Source of the DNA: Flectobacillus sp. BAB-3569
GTDB lineage: Bacteria > Bacteroidota > Bacteroidia > Cytophagales > Spirosomataceae
Direction of reading: 5' to 3'
Length of the DNA: 64,000 nucleotides
NCBI RefSeq assembly: GCF_002270355.1
Contig: NZ_NJFZ01000012.1
Coordinates: 1 to 64,000, forward strand
Below, piece by piece: positions 27,693 through 37,022 of the stretch. The notes below the pieces were generated by a model, which ran no database searches, was not told where the DNA came from, and saw only the letters and a program-made list of their open reading frames with translations. The translations under genes were made by a program, and so were the position numbers. Position 1 is the first letter of the stretch, and every line of letters starts with the position of its first letter.

Positions 27693-28898
27693 TTAATTTT
27701 TTACTTCCACATCAACGAGTTTATACCCATTTGAGGTTCTAAGAAATTCAAATCTTTCCTGATAATCAAGTTCAAAATTGATATCAAATTCAGATGGTTT
27801 CCAATTTGCATCTACCTGAGGAAAACTCTTTAGAGTAAGTGCTTCTTTTCTTTTTATATAGTAGTCGATGGTAATTAAAAAAGTAGGAAACTTCTCTTTT
27901 TGGTGGCGACCGCATGCGTCAAAATATTTTTTATAAATAGGTTTTTCTGAGTTCATGAACATTAAATCCACATTCATTATATGGATTTCTTTTACAGCAT
28001 TGGCTTGAAATCGTTCGGGTGTAACTATTTTGCGGACAAAAGTATTGAAATTTTTTTGATGGGGATTACTCGTCCCTAATTTCAACGATTCAATTTGTAA
28101 ATCTGAAAAGAACAGCCGTTTCAAACTCTCTTTATTCGTGGATTTTAGGGCGGGCAAAAACTCCGTATCAAACCAATGTCTGAACTCTTTTTGATAGTCT
28201 ATAAATGAATAGGTATTCCCATTTTTCCCCTTAATAGTAAACCAAATACTCGTGTCTAAGTCGGCTTGATTTGTTTTTAATGAATACCAATTAATATTAT
28301 CTGGAAGGTTATGAAGACTATCAGCCAAAATCTCATTTTTATCGTTAATTAAAACTTTGATTCCTCCTTTCCAAGCTAGATGTTCACAGTTTAGTGTATC
28401 CTCCTTTTCATCCCAGCACGTACGTTTTGCATTTATAAGTGCTCTGGACACACCATTATAAAACGGCGTTGCATAATTATAAATGGCAGGTATGACAGCT
28501 TTCCCATTTTTATCTAAAAAGCCAATTCTGTCATTTTTCTTGTTCTGGAATCGGATTTTGCCTTCACTTTCACAATCAACAGCATAGTCTAAAATATATA
28601 AGCTGTCTAAACCAACTTTTTTCCCATTTTTAAGGAGATAATAAGTCTTGTAATCATGTAAGGTTTCTTCTTTTACCGAGATGATATTGTAAAATGAGTC
28701 AGCTTGGGTAAAATATTTTTCGAACTTGGCGGGAATTTTAATTTTACCTTTTAAATCTTTGTAGCCGTATAAATTCTTGGCTCTATCATGATAGCGTATC
28801 CAAACGTCGTTTTTTTGTCCTAATGCTAATCCATGGTAAAGCATAACAATACTGAAGACTATGATAAATTTTACTACTTTGACACCTAGATTTCGCAT
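27693..28898 (-). CDS. WG-repeat exported protein
   Basis: 401 aa with a signal peptide (cleavage near LALGQ). Residues 35-170 carry degenerate WG-type repeats (YGYKDLKGKIKIPAKFEKYF; IGFLDKNGKAVIPAIYNYA), a beta-structured repeat frequent in Bacteroidota exported proteins. The C-terminal half, from about 230, is a separate alpha-beta domain without a recognised family. A 12-bp inverted repeat lies about 60 bp upstream (28961-29000). Repeats of this kind are thought to bind other proteins; the role here is not known. Confidence 0.75.
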   Translation of the reverse strand: MRNLGVKVVKFIIVFSIVMLYHGLALGQKNDVWIRYHDRAKNLYGYKDLKGKIKIPAKFEKYFTQADSFYNIISVKEETLHDYKTYYLLKNGKKVGLDSLYILDYAVDCESEGKIRFQNKKNDRIGFLDKNGKAVIPAIYNYATPFYNGVSRALINAKRTCWDEKEDTLNCEHLAWKGGIKVLINDKNEILADSLHNLPDNINWYSLKTNQADLDTSIWFTIKGKNGNTYSFIDYQKEFRHWFDTEFLPALKSTNKESLKRLFFSDLQIESLKLGTSNPHQKNFNTFVRKIVTPERFQANAVKEIHIMNVDLMFMNSEKPIYKKYFDACGRHQKEKFPTFLITIDYYIKRKEALTLKSFPQVDANWKPSEFDINFELDYQERFEFLRTSNGYKLVDVEVKN

Positions 28899-28960
28899 AA
28901 TTATGTTGGATTTGAAGCATCGAGATTAATCGGGACGGAAAGATAGAACTATTTGTGAAT

Positions 28961-29000
28961 ACTTAAGTAGATGAAAAAGCATATTTCTATCTACTTAAGT
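28961..29000. promoter_or_regulatory. 12-bp inverted repeat, operator or terminator
   Basis: acttaagtagat at 28961-28972 and its exact reverse complement at 28989-29000, 16-nt loop. It sits between the start of the WG-repeat gene and the end of the HExxH gene, so it could be an operator of the first or a terminator of the second. Flanking T tracts are weak. Confidence 0.55.
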
Positions 29001-29183
29001 TAGTGGGCAAAATAAATTTTAATCTTATAGCTTTTGGCTTTCGGCTATGGGCATTCGGCAAAATATATCTATCGTTACTGAAAACATTTTAACACTCTTT
29101 GTCTTTTGCCTGTTGCCTAAACAAATAACTTAAATCTTATTCAGCACGATTACATAATCACAATTGGAAACATATTTGAGGTT

Positions 29184-30224
29184 CTACTGCTTTTCCTGCA
29201 AGATATCCTCCAAAGTGATTTTTCCGTCTTTAAACAGTCTTGATTTGTAATCAATGCCTAGTTTGTCGAGGAGGCGAGCCATATTGAAACCCGTTGCATA
29301 GAAGTATGTAGTTTTGTTACTCAGATACAACCATTGATCCTTTTGAAGATTATAGTTCTTGAATTTTGCAAATGATTTGAAAGAGCTGTCAGATTTTAAT
29401 AAGCTTTCATCTGGTTTTCTTTGGGTAAAATGATTGTATAATGAGAACTCAACATATCTTGCGGTACCTTCCATGGTTTCATAACACTTTTCAAATTTGT
29501 CGATATCAAACTTGAATACCTTTTGGAATTTTTGCCTTCTTTGCTTTCTTTTAACCCAAAAATCACGAAGGATTTTAGCAGTTTTAATGTTATCTTTTTC
29601 TGAGATAGCCTCCAACAAAAACCTATTTTCGAGATCAATAGATTCTTTAAACCAAGGAACGGTTTTGTAAAAAGCACTCAAACTATCTGGTTGGATTTGT
29701 ACGATTTCTTTTTCATAATACTCCATATAGGGTTTGTGCTTATATTGAAAACCGTGAAAATATTCGTGGATAATCATGGTGGTCCATTCATCCGTGGATC
29801 CAACATCAGGGATGGTTTTGACAGTCTCCTCGAAGCTACTACACATCATAAAAGGCGAATGGTAATTAAACTCAGGGGTAGGGTCGCCCAAAGTCATACC
29901 TGTCTCCATGTGAAAGGGAGAATCATCCACTCTTTTTTGAGTTTTGTAAATTTTAACTTTACCATCCTCCATTAAAAGTTCAGACTTGAATGTTTTTAGA
30001 AATTTTTCGGTGGGATTTGCTATATACGAACTAGAATCTGTAAAATAAACCAATGGAACATCATATTGAGGAGCATTGAATGTCTTCCACGTTTCAGCTT
30101 CCACGGTTTGTTTTAAATGATATACAAATAAGATTCTATCAAAAATCTTTTGTTCGGGATTCTGTTTTTCTTTTTGGCAGCCAATGAGGTTTAATGCTAT
30201 CAAAAAGAGGATGATTTTATTCAT
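29184..30224 (-). CDS. Lipoprotein with HExxH metallopeptidase motif
   Basis: 346 aa, lipobox LIGC (Cys16). Residues 153-157 read HEYFH, an HExxH zinc-binding motif set in MIIHEYFHGFQYKH. About 95 residues later MEGTARYVEF provides Glu252 as a likely third ligand, the arrangement of gluzincin-type peptidases. The fold family was not recognised. If active, it would be a zinc peptidase anchored in the outer or inner membrane. No propeptide or inhibitor gene is evident nearby. Alternative: a non-enzymatic relative. Confidence 0.68.
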   Translation of the reverse strand: MNKIILFLIALNLIGCQKEKQNPEQKIFDRILFVYHLKQTVEAETWKTFNAPQYDVPLVYFTDSSSYIANPTEKFLKTFKSELLMEDGKVKIYKTQKRVDDSPFHMETGMTLGDPTPEFNYHSPFMMCSSFEETVKTIPDVGSTDEWTTMIIHEYFHGFQYKHKPYMEYYEKEIVQIQPDSLSAFYKTVPWFKESIDLENRFLLEAISEKDNIKTAKILRDFWVKRKQRRQKFQKVFKFDIDKFEKCYETMEGTARYVEFSLYNHFTQRKPDESLLKSDSSFKSFAKFKNYNLQKDQWLYLSNKTTYFYATGFNMARLLDKLGIDYKSRLFKDGKITLEDILQEKQ

Positions 30225-30277
30225 AATATATTTGATTGGAGGTTTTGGAGTACGAGGTCGATGATATTTTCTGAGTT

Positions 30278-30333
30278 AAAACACTAGTTCAAGACTTAGT
30301 CTTGGACTAGTGTTTTCAGCAGTTTTAAAACTG
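30278..30333. repeat. Two-hairpin dispersed repeat, family 2, copy 2
   Basis: Hairpin one pairs aaacactagttcaagact (30278-30295) with agtcttggactagtgttt (30298-30315), with two mismatches or G-T pairs. Hairpin two is the perfect 14-bp palindrome cagttttaaaactg (30320-30333). Same order as the copy at 2106-2155. It lies about 40 bp past the stop codon of the 30374 gene. Confidence 0.82.
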
Positions 30334-30373
30334 AAACAGGCACAAAATACCCTTCTGGTTGGTAATTTGTTTT

Positions 30374-30931
30374 CTATGCTACATCTTTTTGATATAGCGC
30401 ATTAATTCTTGGTTGGATAATCCAAATGCCAATGAAGAAAAACCATATCAGGAAAAAATCCCCCAAGCAATCGCCAAAGCTTACCTTTTCCTGTCTTTCT
30501 ACCGTTTTTATCACCTTCGTTACAAAATATAAGCAGTAGAAAACACAAAACATCGAAATTAAGTGAAGAGGAAAAATCAAAGTGAATAGCATAAAATTAG
30601 GTTCCCTCAACTGAGACATGTTAAAAATAAAAATGCATATAAATCCGATATAAATGATAGGAAAAACCAAAAAGGATTTGAAAAGCACTAGATTCATTTT
30701 TACAGAGGGAGGTAATTTATGATGTAAATTTGTTCCAACCGAATAAAACCAACCAAAATAAATACAGGCGAATACAATAGTTAAAATAGGAAATAGATAG
30801 TTGAATAAAATAATATTATCGGGCTTATCCATTCCAAGTATAAATACAATTCCGAGTATTTGAATAATAATAGGTAGGCCGAAGGTAATGGCGAAAAGTT
30901 GCCAATGTTTAAGTGTAAGAAATATTTTCAT
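30374..30931 (-). CDS. Hypothetical integral membrane protein
   Basis: 185 aa with about five hydrophobic helices covering most of the chain. A short cytoplasmic loop ERQEKVSFGDCLGDF precedes the last helix, and the tail IIQPRINALY resembles other Bacteroidota membrane proteins of unknown role. No catalytic motif seen. Monocistronic by position. Confidence 0.6.
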   Translation of the reverse strand: MKIFLTLKHWQLFAITFGLPIIIQILGIVFILGMDKPDNIILFNYLFPILTIVFACIYFGWFYSVGTNLHHKLPPSVKMNLVLFKSFLVFPIIYIGFICIFIFNMSQLREPNFMLFTLIFPLHLISMFCVFYCLYFVTKVIKTVERQEKVSFGDCLGDFFLIWFFFIGIWIIQPRINALYQKDVA

Positions 30932-31050
30932 TTGAGTTACGGTTAAAATTGATTTTTAATCGGTAGAAGTATTAATTTCTGCACTAATTTAGAAAAATTA
31001 ACGAATGAATTGATAACAGAATCAGCGAAATAATTATGGCTATACAAATC

Positions 31051-31140
31051 GGATAAAATCCTAAGAAATGGTCGGTGCTGGATAGGAATCCAGCACCAGT
31101 GGGTGAATGCAGCACTAGCGGTTTAGTCGTAATCCAGCAC
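31051..31140. repeat. Two-hairpin dispersed repeat, family 1, copy 2, with extra partial unit
   Basis: ggataaaatcc hairpin (31051-31061) then ggtgctggat-agga-atccagcacc (31074-31097), followed by a partial second unit (gcagcactagcg and atccagcac up to 31140). It ends 10 bp from the stop codon of the 31150 gene. Confidence 0.88.
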
Positions 31141-31149
31141 AGACAATAC

Positions 31150-32214
31150 TTAGTTTTGCCAAGGACCGCTTCGTTTTACCTGATAAAATCTTGTTTGATC
31201 AAAATTATAGAGTCCTTGACCAGTACCCCACCATACTTTACCAGATTTATCTTGGAACATGCTTTGCACACAGCAGGTAAACCCGTTTGCCGAAGTAAAT
31301 ACACTAAATGCTTTAGGGTTTGGTAATGAAATGGATGGATTATATCTGGTGTTGCTACCTCTGGCAGTTATCCAGATAATCCCTGATTTCTCTATCAATA
31401 TGCCCCAAAACTCAGTTCCTCCTAAGCCATCTTTAGCGGTATATTCTGTAAATGTTTTACCGTCATATTTACAGATTCCATTTTTGAACACAAACCACAT
31501 ATTGCCTGCTGGATCTTGCGCAATTCCTCCTGCATAGTTTTCTCCTAGTTGGGCTTTTTCATTAAAATTTGTGATTGTTTTTCCATCATATTTAAAAACT
31601 CCTTGATTGGACGTCGCAAACCAAATATTTCCTGATTTATCTTCAAATATATCGGCTGTGTTGATTTCTGGTAGTAATGAAAATACACTAAAGCTAGGCT
31701 TCCCTTGTTGGTCAGCCTCGGCATCATATTGATACACACCTCGATGAGTGCCTACCCAAATTTTACCAGATTTATCCACTAGGATACTTCTGCGACTGAT
31801 ATCTATTTGCTGAAGTCCGTCTTTTTGATTGAAGTTTCGAAAGGTTTTGCCATTATATTGATAAACACCTTGGTCTGTTCCAAACCACATATTCCCTTGA
31901 TGGTCTTCCTTGATGGCAAAAACGCTATTTGAGATAAATCCTTCTTGGGTTGAAAAGTATTGCAAGTTTTTTTTGTCATAGCGAACTACACCATCACCGA
32001 TGGTGCCAAACCACAAATTACCTTTCGAATCTTGAAAAATACTTCTGATGTACTGACTTACCAATGTGGTATCAAAATCAGGGGCCAATCCAGTTGTTTT
32101 GAAGGATTTTACGACGGTTGGAGCTGAGTTATTTTCTTGCGTTTTTAATTGCCCAAAACAAGAGGATAAAAGTATGAATAGGCTAAATGTGATTGTTGTT
32201 TTGAAAGAAATCAT
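31150..32214 (-). CDS. Two-component-regulator propeller lipoprotein
   Basis: 354 aa, lipobox LSSC (about Cys19). About seven repeats of roughly 40-45 residues, each with a core of the form DKSGNIWFAT ... GVFKYDGKTITNF, which is the Reg_prop blade of two-component-regulator propellers. Here no kinase or output domain follows, so it is a free-standing periplasmic beta-propeller anchored by lipid. In hybrid sensors such propellers bind glycans; the ligand here is unknown. The neighbour upstream is a membrane protein on the same strand, 150 bp away. Confidence 0.82.
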   Translation of the reverse strand: MISFKTTITFSLFILLSSCFGQLKTQENNSAPTVVKSFKTTGLAPDFDTTLVSQYIRSIFQDSKGNLWFGTIGDGVVRYDKKNLQYFSTQEGFISNSVFAIKEDHQGNMWFGTDQGVYQYNGKTFRNFNQKDGLQQIDISRRSILVDKSGKIWVGTHRGVYQYDAEADQQGKPSFSVFSLLPEINTADIFEDKSGNIWFATSNQGVFKYDGKTITNFNEKAQLGENYAGGIAQDPAGNMWFVFKNGICKYDGKTFTEYTAKDGLGGTEFWGILIEKSGIIWITARGSNTRYNPSISLPNPKAFSVFTSANGFTCCVQSMFQDKSGKVWWGTGQGLYNFDQTRFYQVKRSGPWQN

Positions 32215-32368
32215 ACAGGTTTTGAAGATAAGAGGTTTATTACTTACTTAACTGCATTCAAGTTAACTAAGTAATTATTTCTTTTCAACAAAAGCTCCAT
32301 AATATTGGAAAACTTCGAGCTGTTGTAATGGCAAAATATATAGAGCACCGTTTATCGATTAAATTAAG

Positions 32369-33139
32369 TTAGGAAAAGCTTTTTAGAAAAGACTTTCCCT
32401 GTAAAGCCTGAATAAGTGTGCTTATAGAGAGAAGCCCGTATATGAGGGCAAGCTCTATTGTAAGTTTGGTGTCTTTTAAGAAATAAAATGAAAGGATTGG
32501 TAATATTTGTAAAGCATGCATCCCGATAAAGTGTGCAACTCTCAAATCCCCCACCGTTTTACTCCATGCAATAATCCATAAATTTGAGTTATCGTTAAGC
32601 GCTCCTACACTATGATTGAGTCGTGAGCCCATAGCAAAACCTTCAAATGAGAAAATCACAAAGAGTACAATGCCCAGTCTGATTGCCCAAAGGTAATATG
32701 TAGGTAACATTGGGAAGTCATTTTTGAAAAATAAAAAACCGACATATGCTGTGTATAGCGTAACAACAGTGGCGGCAATGGCCATTAGACCATACAGTAT
32801 CGTATAAACTGGCGTCGATAAGTTATAGTGTGAAAGTTGCCCTTTACTTGCTTGTAATGTAATATAAATAAGTTCAAAGCTCCATAGAACTACGACAGTC
32901 CAGTTGAACAAACTCAAATTAAAATTGGGTAAATAATGACAATACCATGCCATCGTCCATGAATATACGCCCAATGAAATAGCAAATTTAAAAGGTTTGT
33001 ACCATGCGCTTATGCCGTAGATTTTCAATGAAGAAATTGCCGATAACAATAAAAATACAACTCCAAACCAAAGGCAGACTTGACCAAAATAAAATAAGAC
33101 CTCATTTCGATTCTTTATTTCTTGAATAAATTCCATCAT
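32369..33139 (-). CDS. Hypothetical seven-helix membrane protein
   Basis: 256 aa with about seven transmembrane helices. Polar residues cluster in GSRLNHSVG near 175 and DLRVAHFIGMHALQ near 205, where two or three His could bind metal or haem. The pattern resembles uncharacterised Bacteroidota membrane proteins. It lies 23 bp downstream of the serine hydrolase gene and is probably in its operon. Confidence 0.6.
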   Translation of the reverse strand: MMEFIQEIKNRNEVLFYFGQVCLWFGVVFLLLSAISSLKIYGISAWYKPFKFAISLGVYSWTMAWYCHYLPNFNLSLFNWTVVVLWSFELIYITLQASKGQLSHYNLSTPVYTILYGLMAIAATVVTLYTAYVGFLFFKNDFPMLPTYYLWAIRLGIVLFVIFSFEGFAMGSRLNHSVGALNDNSNLWIIAWSKTVGDLRVAHFIGMHALQILPILSFYFLKDTKLTIELALIYGLLSISTLIQALQGKSFLKSFS

Positions 33140-33162
33140 ATTTTTAGACTCGCTAAGATTTA

Positions 33163-34236
33163 TTAATTTTTTATCATGCTGGGTTTTTGGCCCTTACTTA
33201 CTAAATAGAATTGCTCTGACATGCCATAAAGGTTCGTCCCATCGGTATTATTTAAGACAATAATGCAGCGCTGGTCCTCGAGGGTATGTATCCAATTTGA
33301 GTTTGCACCTAGAATTCCACCAGTGCGATAAATAAAGGGTTTGTTGAATGTCCCATATCCATCGGCGTACCATACGCCAAAAGCAGCATTCCCAAGTTTT
33401 GGGTTTGGTTTGATAAGTAGTTTTGTGTTAGCGGTGCTGAGTAATTTCTCTTGAAAAATCCCTTGATCAAATTTGAATAAATCTTCCGCACTTGAATACA
33501 TGGCACCCGCACCAAAGAAATTTTCGGCAAAATACGGTTCATCTTTCTTGAAGGTTTTGGTGCTGTCATTGATAGAATAGGAATCTACTAAATCTTTGGG
33601 CTTGTGTTTATCACTGATCAATCCAGAATGACTTATTTTTAAAGGTATTAGGATTTGCTCTTGGAGGACTTTCAAGAAGGATTTTTGGGTGATATTCTCA
33701 ATTATTTTAGTCAAAATTATATACTCAACATTGCTGTAGATACTTTTCTCCCCTGGTTTCTCGACGATATCTTCACTACAATATTGATTTATAAAATCAT
33801 CGAGAGACAACCGCTTCTTGTAGGGTTGCATGCCAATATTACCCAATTTGTCAGGAATTCCTGAGCTGTAGGTTAGTAAATTTTCGATGGTTGCTACATT
33901 TTTTGCATTGCCTTTGTAAGTTGGGAAATATTTGCCGAAAGGGGTCTTCAAATCTATTTTACCTTTTTCGTAAAGTTGTAAAATCAAAACTGCCGTAAAT
34001 GCTTTAGTCATAGAGGCTATTCTGAAAGTTGAAAATTTAGAAATTTTTGAATTAGTCTCTCGGTTAGCAATACCAATGCCTTGTAAAAACTCTATTTTAC
34101 CACCCTTCGATACAAGTACCGTTCCATTAAAGTTTTGCTTAGTTTGGTAATAGTTTAGCACCTCATCAAAGGTTTCTTGTTGTCCAAATGTACATGATGT
34201 AATCAGAATCAGGAGGCAAATTGAAAGATATTTCAT
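33163..34236 (-). CDS. Serine hydrolase of the beta-lactamase/PBP4-like (class C fold) family, lipoprotein
   Basis: 357 aa with lipobox ITSC (Cys15). Ser75-x-x-Lys78 in ASMTKAF is the nucleophile motif, and Tyr167-Ser-Asn169 in SIYSNVEY the second catalytic element. The third motif region reads YRTGGILG in place of KTG or HTG, so Arg-Thr-Gly may do that job. Proteins of this family are esterases, DD-peptidases or D-amino-acid peptidases; few are true beta-lactamases. It is anchored in the periplasm and lies 23 bp before the seven-helix membrane protein. Confidence 0.85.
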   Translation of the reverse strand: MKYLSICLLILITSCTFGQQETFDEVLNYYQTKQNFNGTVLVSKGGKIEFLQGIGIANRETNSKISKFSTFRIASMTKAFTAVLILQLYEKGKIDLKTPFGKYFPTYKGNAKNVATIENLLTYSSGIPDKLGNIGMQPYKKRLSLDDFINQYCSEDIVEKPGEKSIYSNVEYIILTKIIENITQKSFLKVLQEQILIPLKISHSGLISDKHKPKDLVDSYSINDSTKTFKKDEPYFAENFFGAGAMYSSAEDLFKFDQGIFQEKLLSTANTKLLIKPNPKLGNAAFGVWYADGYGTFNKPFIYRTGGILGANSNWIHTLEDQRCIIVLNNTDGTNLYGMSEQFYLVSKGQKPSMIKN

Positions 34237-34311
34237 TGGAAAGGGAGTTATATGAGCATGGAAAAGATAAAGTTAATACCTCATAATTTCAGTGCATTAT
34301 AGACAAATTGT

Positions 34312-34667
34312 TTAACTTCGATTTTGCTTGAGATGTGCTAAGTAATCGAGAGCACTGTTCTGGTTATAGTCCTTTCCATCTAGCTGCTCTTTTATTAGAT
34401 ACGTACCGCAATTTTGTAGCCTAATATTTTTGCCAGTCGGAATTAAATTTAACTCTGAACAAGTAACACATTCAACCAACAACCAGTTTGTTTGTACGGC
34501 ATGGTCATCTATGTCTTTGATAATGAACTCAATCATACTACTACATCCAGTGCATACTTGTTCAATTATTTCTACTTTTTTTGAGACTCAAACATTTCTT
34601 GTAAATATGAAATGGTGTCAAGGGTGGATCCATAGAGCCATTGGTTTAAATCTTCATTGATGTCCAC
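34312..34667 (-). CDS. Hypothetical protein with two CxxC pairs, frame broken
   Basis: About 118 aa if one base is added to the seven-base run at 34576-34582. The upstream piece (GTG at 34667, or ATG at 34595) reads DINEDLNQWLYGSTLDTISY and, after the fix, MFESQKKVEIIEQVCTGCSSM. The rest follows with ECVTCSE. CTGC and CVTC together look like a treble-clef or zinc-ribbon site. As written only the last 74 residues remain open. Function unknown; neighbours are an Imm11-like gene and a serine hydrolase. Confidence 0.6.
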
Positions 34668-34680
34668 CTCTACTAAAGGT

Positions 34681-34732
34681 TTGGGATAAAATCCCAAGAA
34701 AAAGAGTACATGAGAGGTATCCAGCACCAGCG
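34681..34732. repeat. Two-hairpin dispersed repeat, family 1, copy 3 (degenerate)
   Basis: ttgggat-aaa-atcccaa (34681-34697), both arms changed together relative to copy 1. The left arm of hairpin two is decayed but ggtatccagcaccagcg (34716-34732) remains. It ends 20 bp from the stop of the 34752 gene. Confidence 0.75.
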
Positions 34733-34751
34733 ACCGCATGAACACCATCTC

Positions 34752-35450
34752 TCATAATTTATCAAAGATCTCACAAACGAATTCAGAGCTGTATCTATCG
34801 ATGCCACTTACGTTATGAAGACTCAAAATTTCTTTTAATCGTTCTGATATACCTAGTGGATTTCTAAAATGATAAAAATTTAAACCATTTAGGTTAAAAT
34901 TGATTATATCAAATTTCATAGAACTATCATGAATAAATAATTTCTTTGCAGTTATATTCATATCTGAATTTTCTCTACTAATTCTCTTTAAGTCTTCTAA
35001 ATCCCTAACTTCTATTGCTAAGTGCTCATCTTCTCTTTTATAGGAAGGTCCTAATAAAAAACGAGACATCTGAAAATTGATCTCACTTAAATAGTCATAT
35101 TTTTGTATTGTGACGTAATAAAATTTATCAGAAATCTGTGAAAACTCTTTCCAATTTTGCTGTTCCTTACCAACAAAAACAGCAATTTCATAGAATTTTA
35201 GGTTATCAATGTTATATTTTTCCAGAATATTTTTCACTCCTTCATTTATAACAAAGCTACCATCCCCAATATCTGTATCCATCATGAATTCATAGAACTC
35301 TGACGTATATACTCCTATCGGTTTTACAAATTTGGTTTCAGTGTTTTTGCCATAAAAAAGATCCACACGATCTACTGCATGAATATAAGTATGTTCAGCA
35401 ACAACAGGAAGAAAAAAGGGAGCTTTATCAAACAATGCGTAATATTTCAT
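34752..35450 (-). CDS. Imm11 (DUF1629)-like protein
   Basis: 232 aa, starts MKYYALFDKAPFFLP like the broken homologue at 17729. The N-terminal third is beta-rich; the C-terminal part has KKLFIHDSSMKFDIINF, then ISERLKEIL and NVSGIDRYSSEFVCEI, the order expected for Imm11-type immunity proteins. Cytoplasmic, no signal. Sequence identity between the two copies appears low, so they would answer different toxins. No toxin gene found next to it. Family assignment is tentative. Confidence 0.5.
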   Translation of the reverse strand: MKYYALFDKAPFFLPVVAEHTYIHAVDRVDLFYGKNTETKFVKPIGVYTSEFYEFMMDTDIGDGSFVINEGVKNILEKYNIDNLKFYEIAVFVGKEQQNWKEFSQISDKFYYVTIQKYDYLSEINFQMSRFLLGPSYKREDEHLAIEVRDLEDLKRISRENSDMNITAKKLFIHDSSMKFDIINFNLNGLNFYHFRNPLGISERLKEILSLHNVSGIDRYSSEFVCEIFDKL

Positions 35451-35483
35451 ATTTTAATTTAATGTTGTTCGCTTACTTTTACC

Positions 35484-35999
35484 CTACAAAGTCAACCCAT
35501 CAAGCAACCTTTCTCTATATTTAATCTCCTCTTGAATTTTTACAATTTGTGCAGTCCAGAAGGCTGCCACAATATTTATGTTGAAGATAATCGACGCATC
35601 TTGATTGTTCCAATTGAAGGCTAACATTGAGAAGCCACTGTTCATAACCAACTTAAATGATTGAGTATAGTCAACGCCGATTGAGATCAGAATTCCAGAA
35701 ACTAAAGTGGATCCAAATCCAGCTATAGTAAAATTGATATTTTGTGGGATTTGACAAATTAATGAAAGTAAAAGACCTCTTTTAACTTTACCTGTTATTA
35801 ATTGCTGACCAGAAAAAATAGTGAATAAATTAAACACCATAAGCGTTGCTGCCAAAAAATAGATGTAACTGACTGGTGACTCACTTTTGATAATTGAATA
35901 AATAGATAAGAGTGTGCCGAAAAAGCCTCCAATGATTTGATAATAGGCTCGTCTTTCGATTTTTGATTTTGTGTCCTTTGTTAAAATAGAATCAGTCAT
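35484..35999 (-). CDS. Hypothetical four-helix membrane protein
   Basis: 171 aa from the ATG giving MTDSILTKDTKSKIERR; an upstream in-frame codon adds a leader without support. Four hydrophobic helices (roughly residues 22-40, 46-64, 73-100, 105-145). The C-terminus, KIQEEIKYRERLLDGLTL, is charged and probably cytoplasmic. It is 33 bp upstream of the Imm11-like gene on the same strand and could be co-expressed. Family not recognised. Confidence 0.6.
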   Translation of the reverse strand: MTDSILTKDTKSKIERRAYYQIIGGFFGTLLSIYSIIKSESPVSYIYFLAATLMVFNLFTIFSGQQLITGKVKRGLLLSLICQIPQNINFTIAGFGSTLVSGILISIGVDYTQSFKLVMNSGFSMLAFNWNNQDASIIFNINIVAAFWTAQIVKIQEEIKYRERLLDGLTL

Positions 36000-36064
36000 C
36001 GAATGGGTAAAAATATTTTTTGGGTTACCTTCAAAATTACATAGAAGCAACTTTGTAAAACTAC

Positions 36065-36925
36065 CTAATAATTTAGAAAAAACATATCTGAGGTGTGTTT
36101 ATCAATCTTGCCATCTTCCGAATAATTTCGCTGTACTCTTTCGGGCAAATTGAATTGGCTTTTATGAATTGTCCCGCGGTAGCTATTAGAATAATACAAA
36201 TACAAATTGCTCCTTAACTTTAATCGAATATCTGTTTCAAAATCACCTTTATAACGAATTATTCTGGTTAAAATCAAATCATTTGGCAAGAGTTCAATAG
36301 GTGCACGGCTATAATCACACCTTGGAAAAATCCAATATTCAATAGGTCTCCAGTTACCTAATTCATCCTTGGCTTCTTGAATCATCGTCAGTTTTTTATC
36401 TTGTTGTTCAAGTAAGATTTTTTCAACTCCTGCATTACAAATGATTACTGGAATTGCTTGTATCAAATTCCTTTTTCTTGAAATCCATTTGTTGTAATCC
36501 CTAATCGTGGCAAGGCTGTCGATTTCTGTACTTTTTTCAAGGAATTGCGGGGCAGGAGGAATGGAATCAAAATCTTCAAACATACCCAGATTTTGTGTCG
36601 GACATACGGTGATTTGTAGTCCTGTTTTAAGGGCATCTTGTTTGAAAGGAGGTTTGCTTGCTGGTTGTCTGCAAAGCAAAATGCTGTTCAGACTAAAATG
36701 TAGGCTATCCGAGAGTGTACCAGAAAATAGGATTAAGTTTTCTGGAAATGTCATACTTGTTGCTTCAAATCGATTTCGACCTTCTCGAAATTTATCCAAG
36801 ATATTAGGTATCCATGAAGATGGATAATCATTTGGGTTGGCGATGTAGTTATCTTGTAAACAGGAGCTTAGAAGAAGTGCCAATGGATAGATAATAGTTT
36901 TCAAGGTGTTAGATTTTTGTTTCAA
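36065..36925 (-). CDS. Hypothetical lipoprotein
   Basis: 286 aa, lipobox LLSSC (Cys22). A soluble domain follows with no recognised motif; several Cys (ILLCRQP, ITVCPT, VIICNA, PRCDYS) could form disulfides in the periplasm. Ends ERVQRNYSEDGKIDKH. Monocistronic or with the membrane protein 65 bp downstream. Confidence 0.6.
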   Translation of the reverse strand: MKQKSNTLKTIIYPLALLLSSCLQDNYIANPNDYPSSWIPNILDKFREGRNRFEATSMTFPENLILFSGTLSDSLHFSLNSILLCRQPASKPPFKQDALKTGLQITVCPTQNLGMFEDFDSIPPAPQFLEKSTEIDSLATIRDYNKWISRKRNLIQAIPVIICNAGVEKILLEQQDKKLTMIQEAKDELGNWRPIEYWIFPRCDYSRAPIELLPNDLILTRIIRYKGDFETDIRLKLRSNLYLYYSNSYRGTIHKSQFNLPERVQRNYSEDGKIDKHTSDMFFLNY

Positions 36926-36959
36926 GGATTTCAGAATTTAACTTCCACAGTTATTAAAA

Positions 36960-36985
36960 GTGCTGGACTAACTACCAGCACTAGC
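36960..36985. repeat. Dispersed repeat, family 1, copy 4 (second hairpin only)
   Basis: gtgctgg ... ccagcac stem with an 8-nt loop, followed by tagc. The first hairpin is missing. About 40 bp from the stop of the 37023 gene. Confidence 0.75.
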
Positions 36986-37022
36986 ATTGAAGAATTTAAC
37001 CCAACTGTTTTCAATGGGATAA

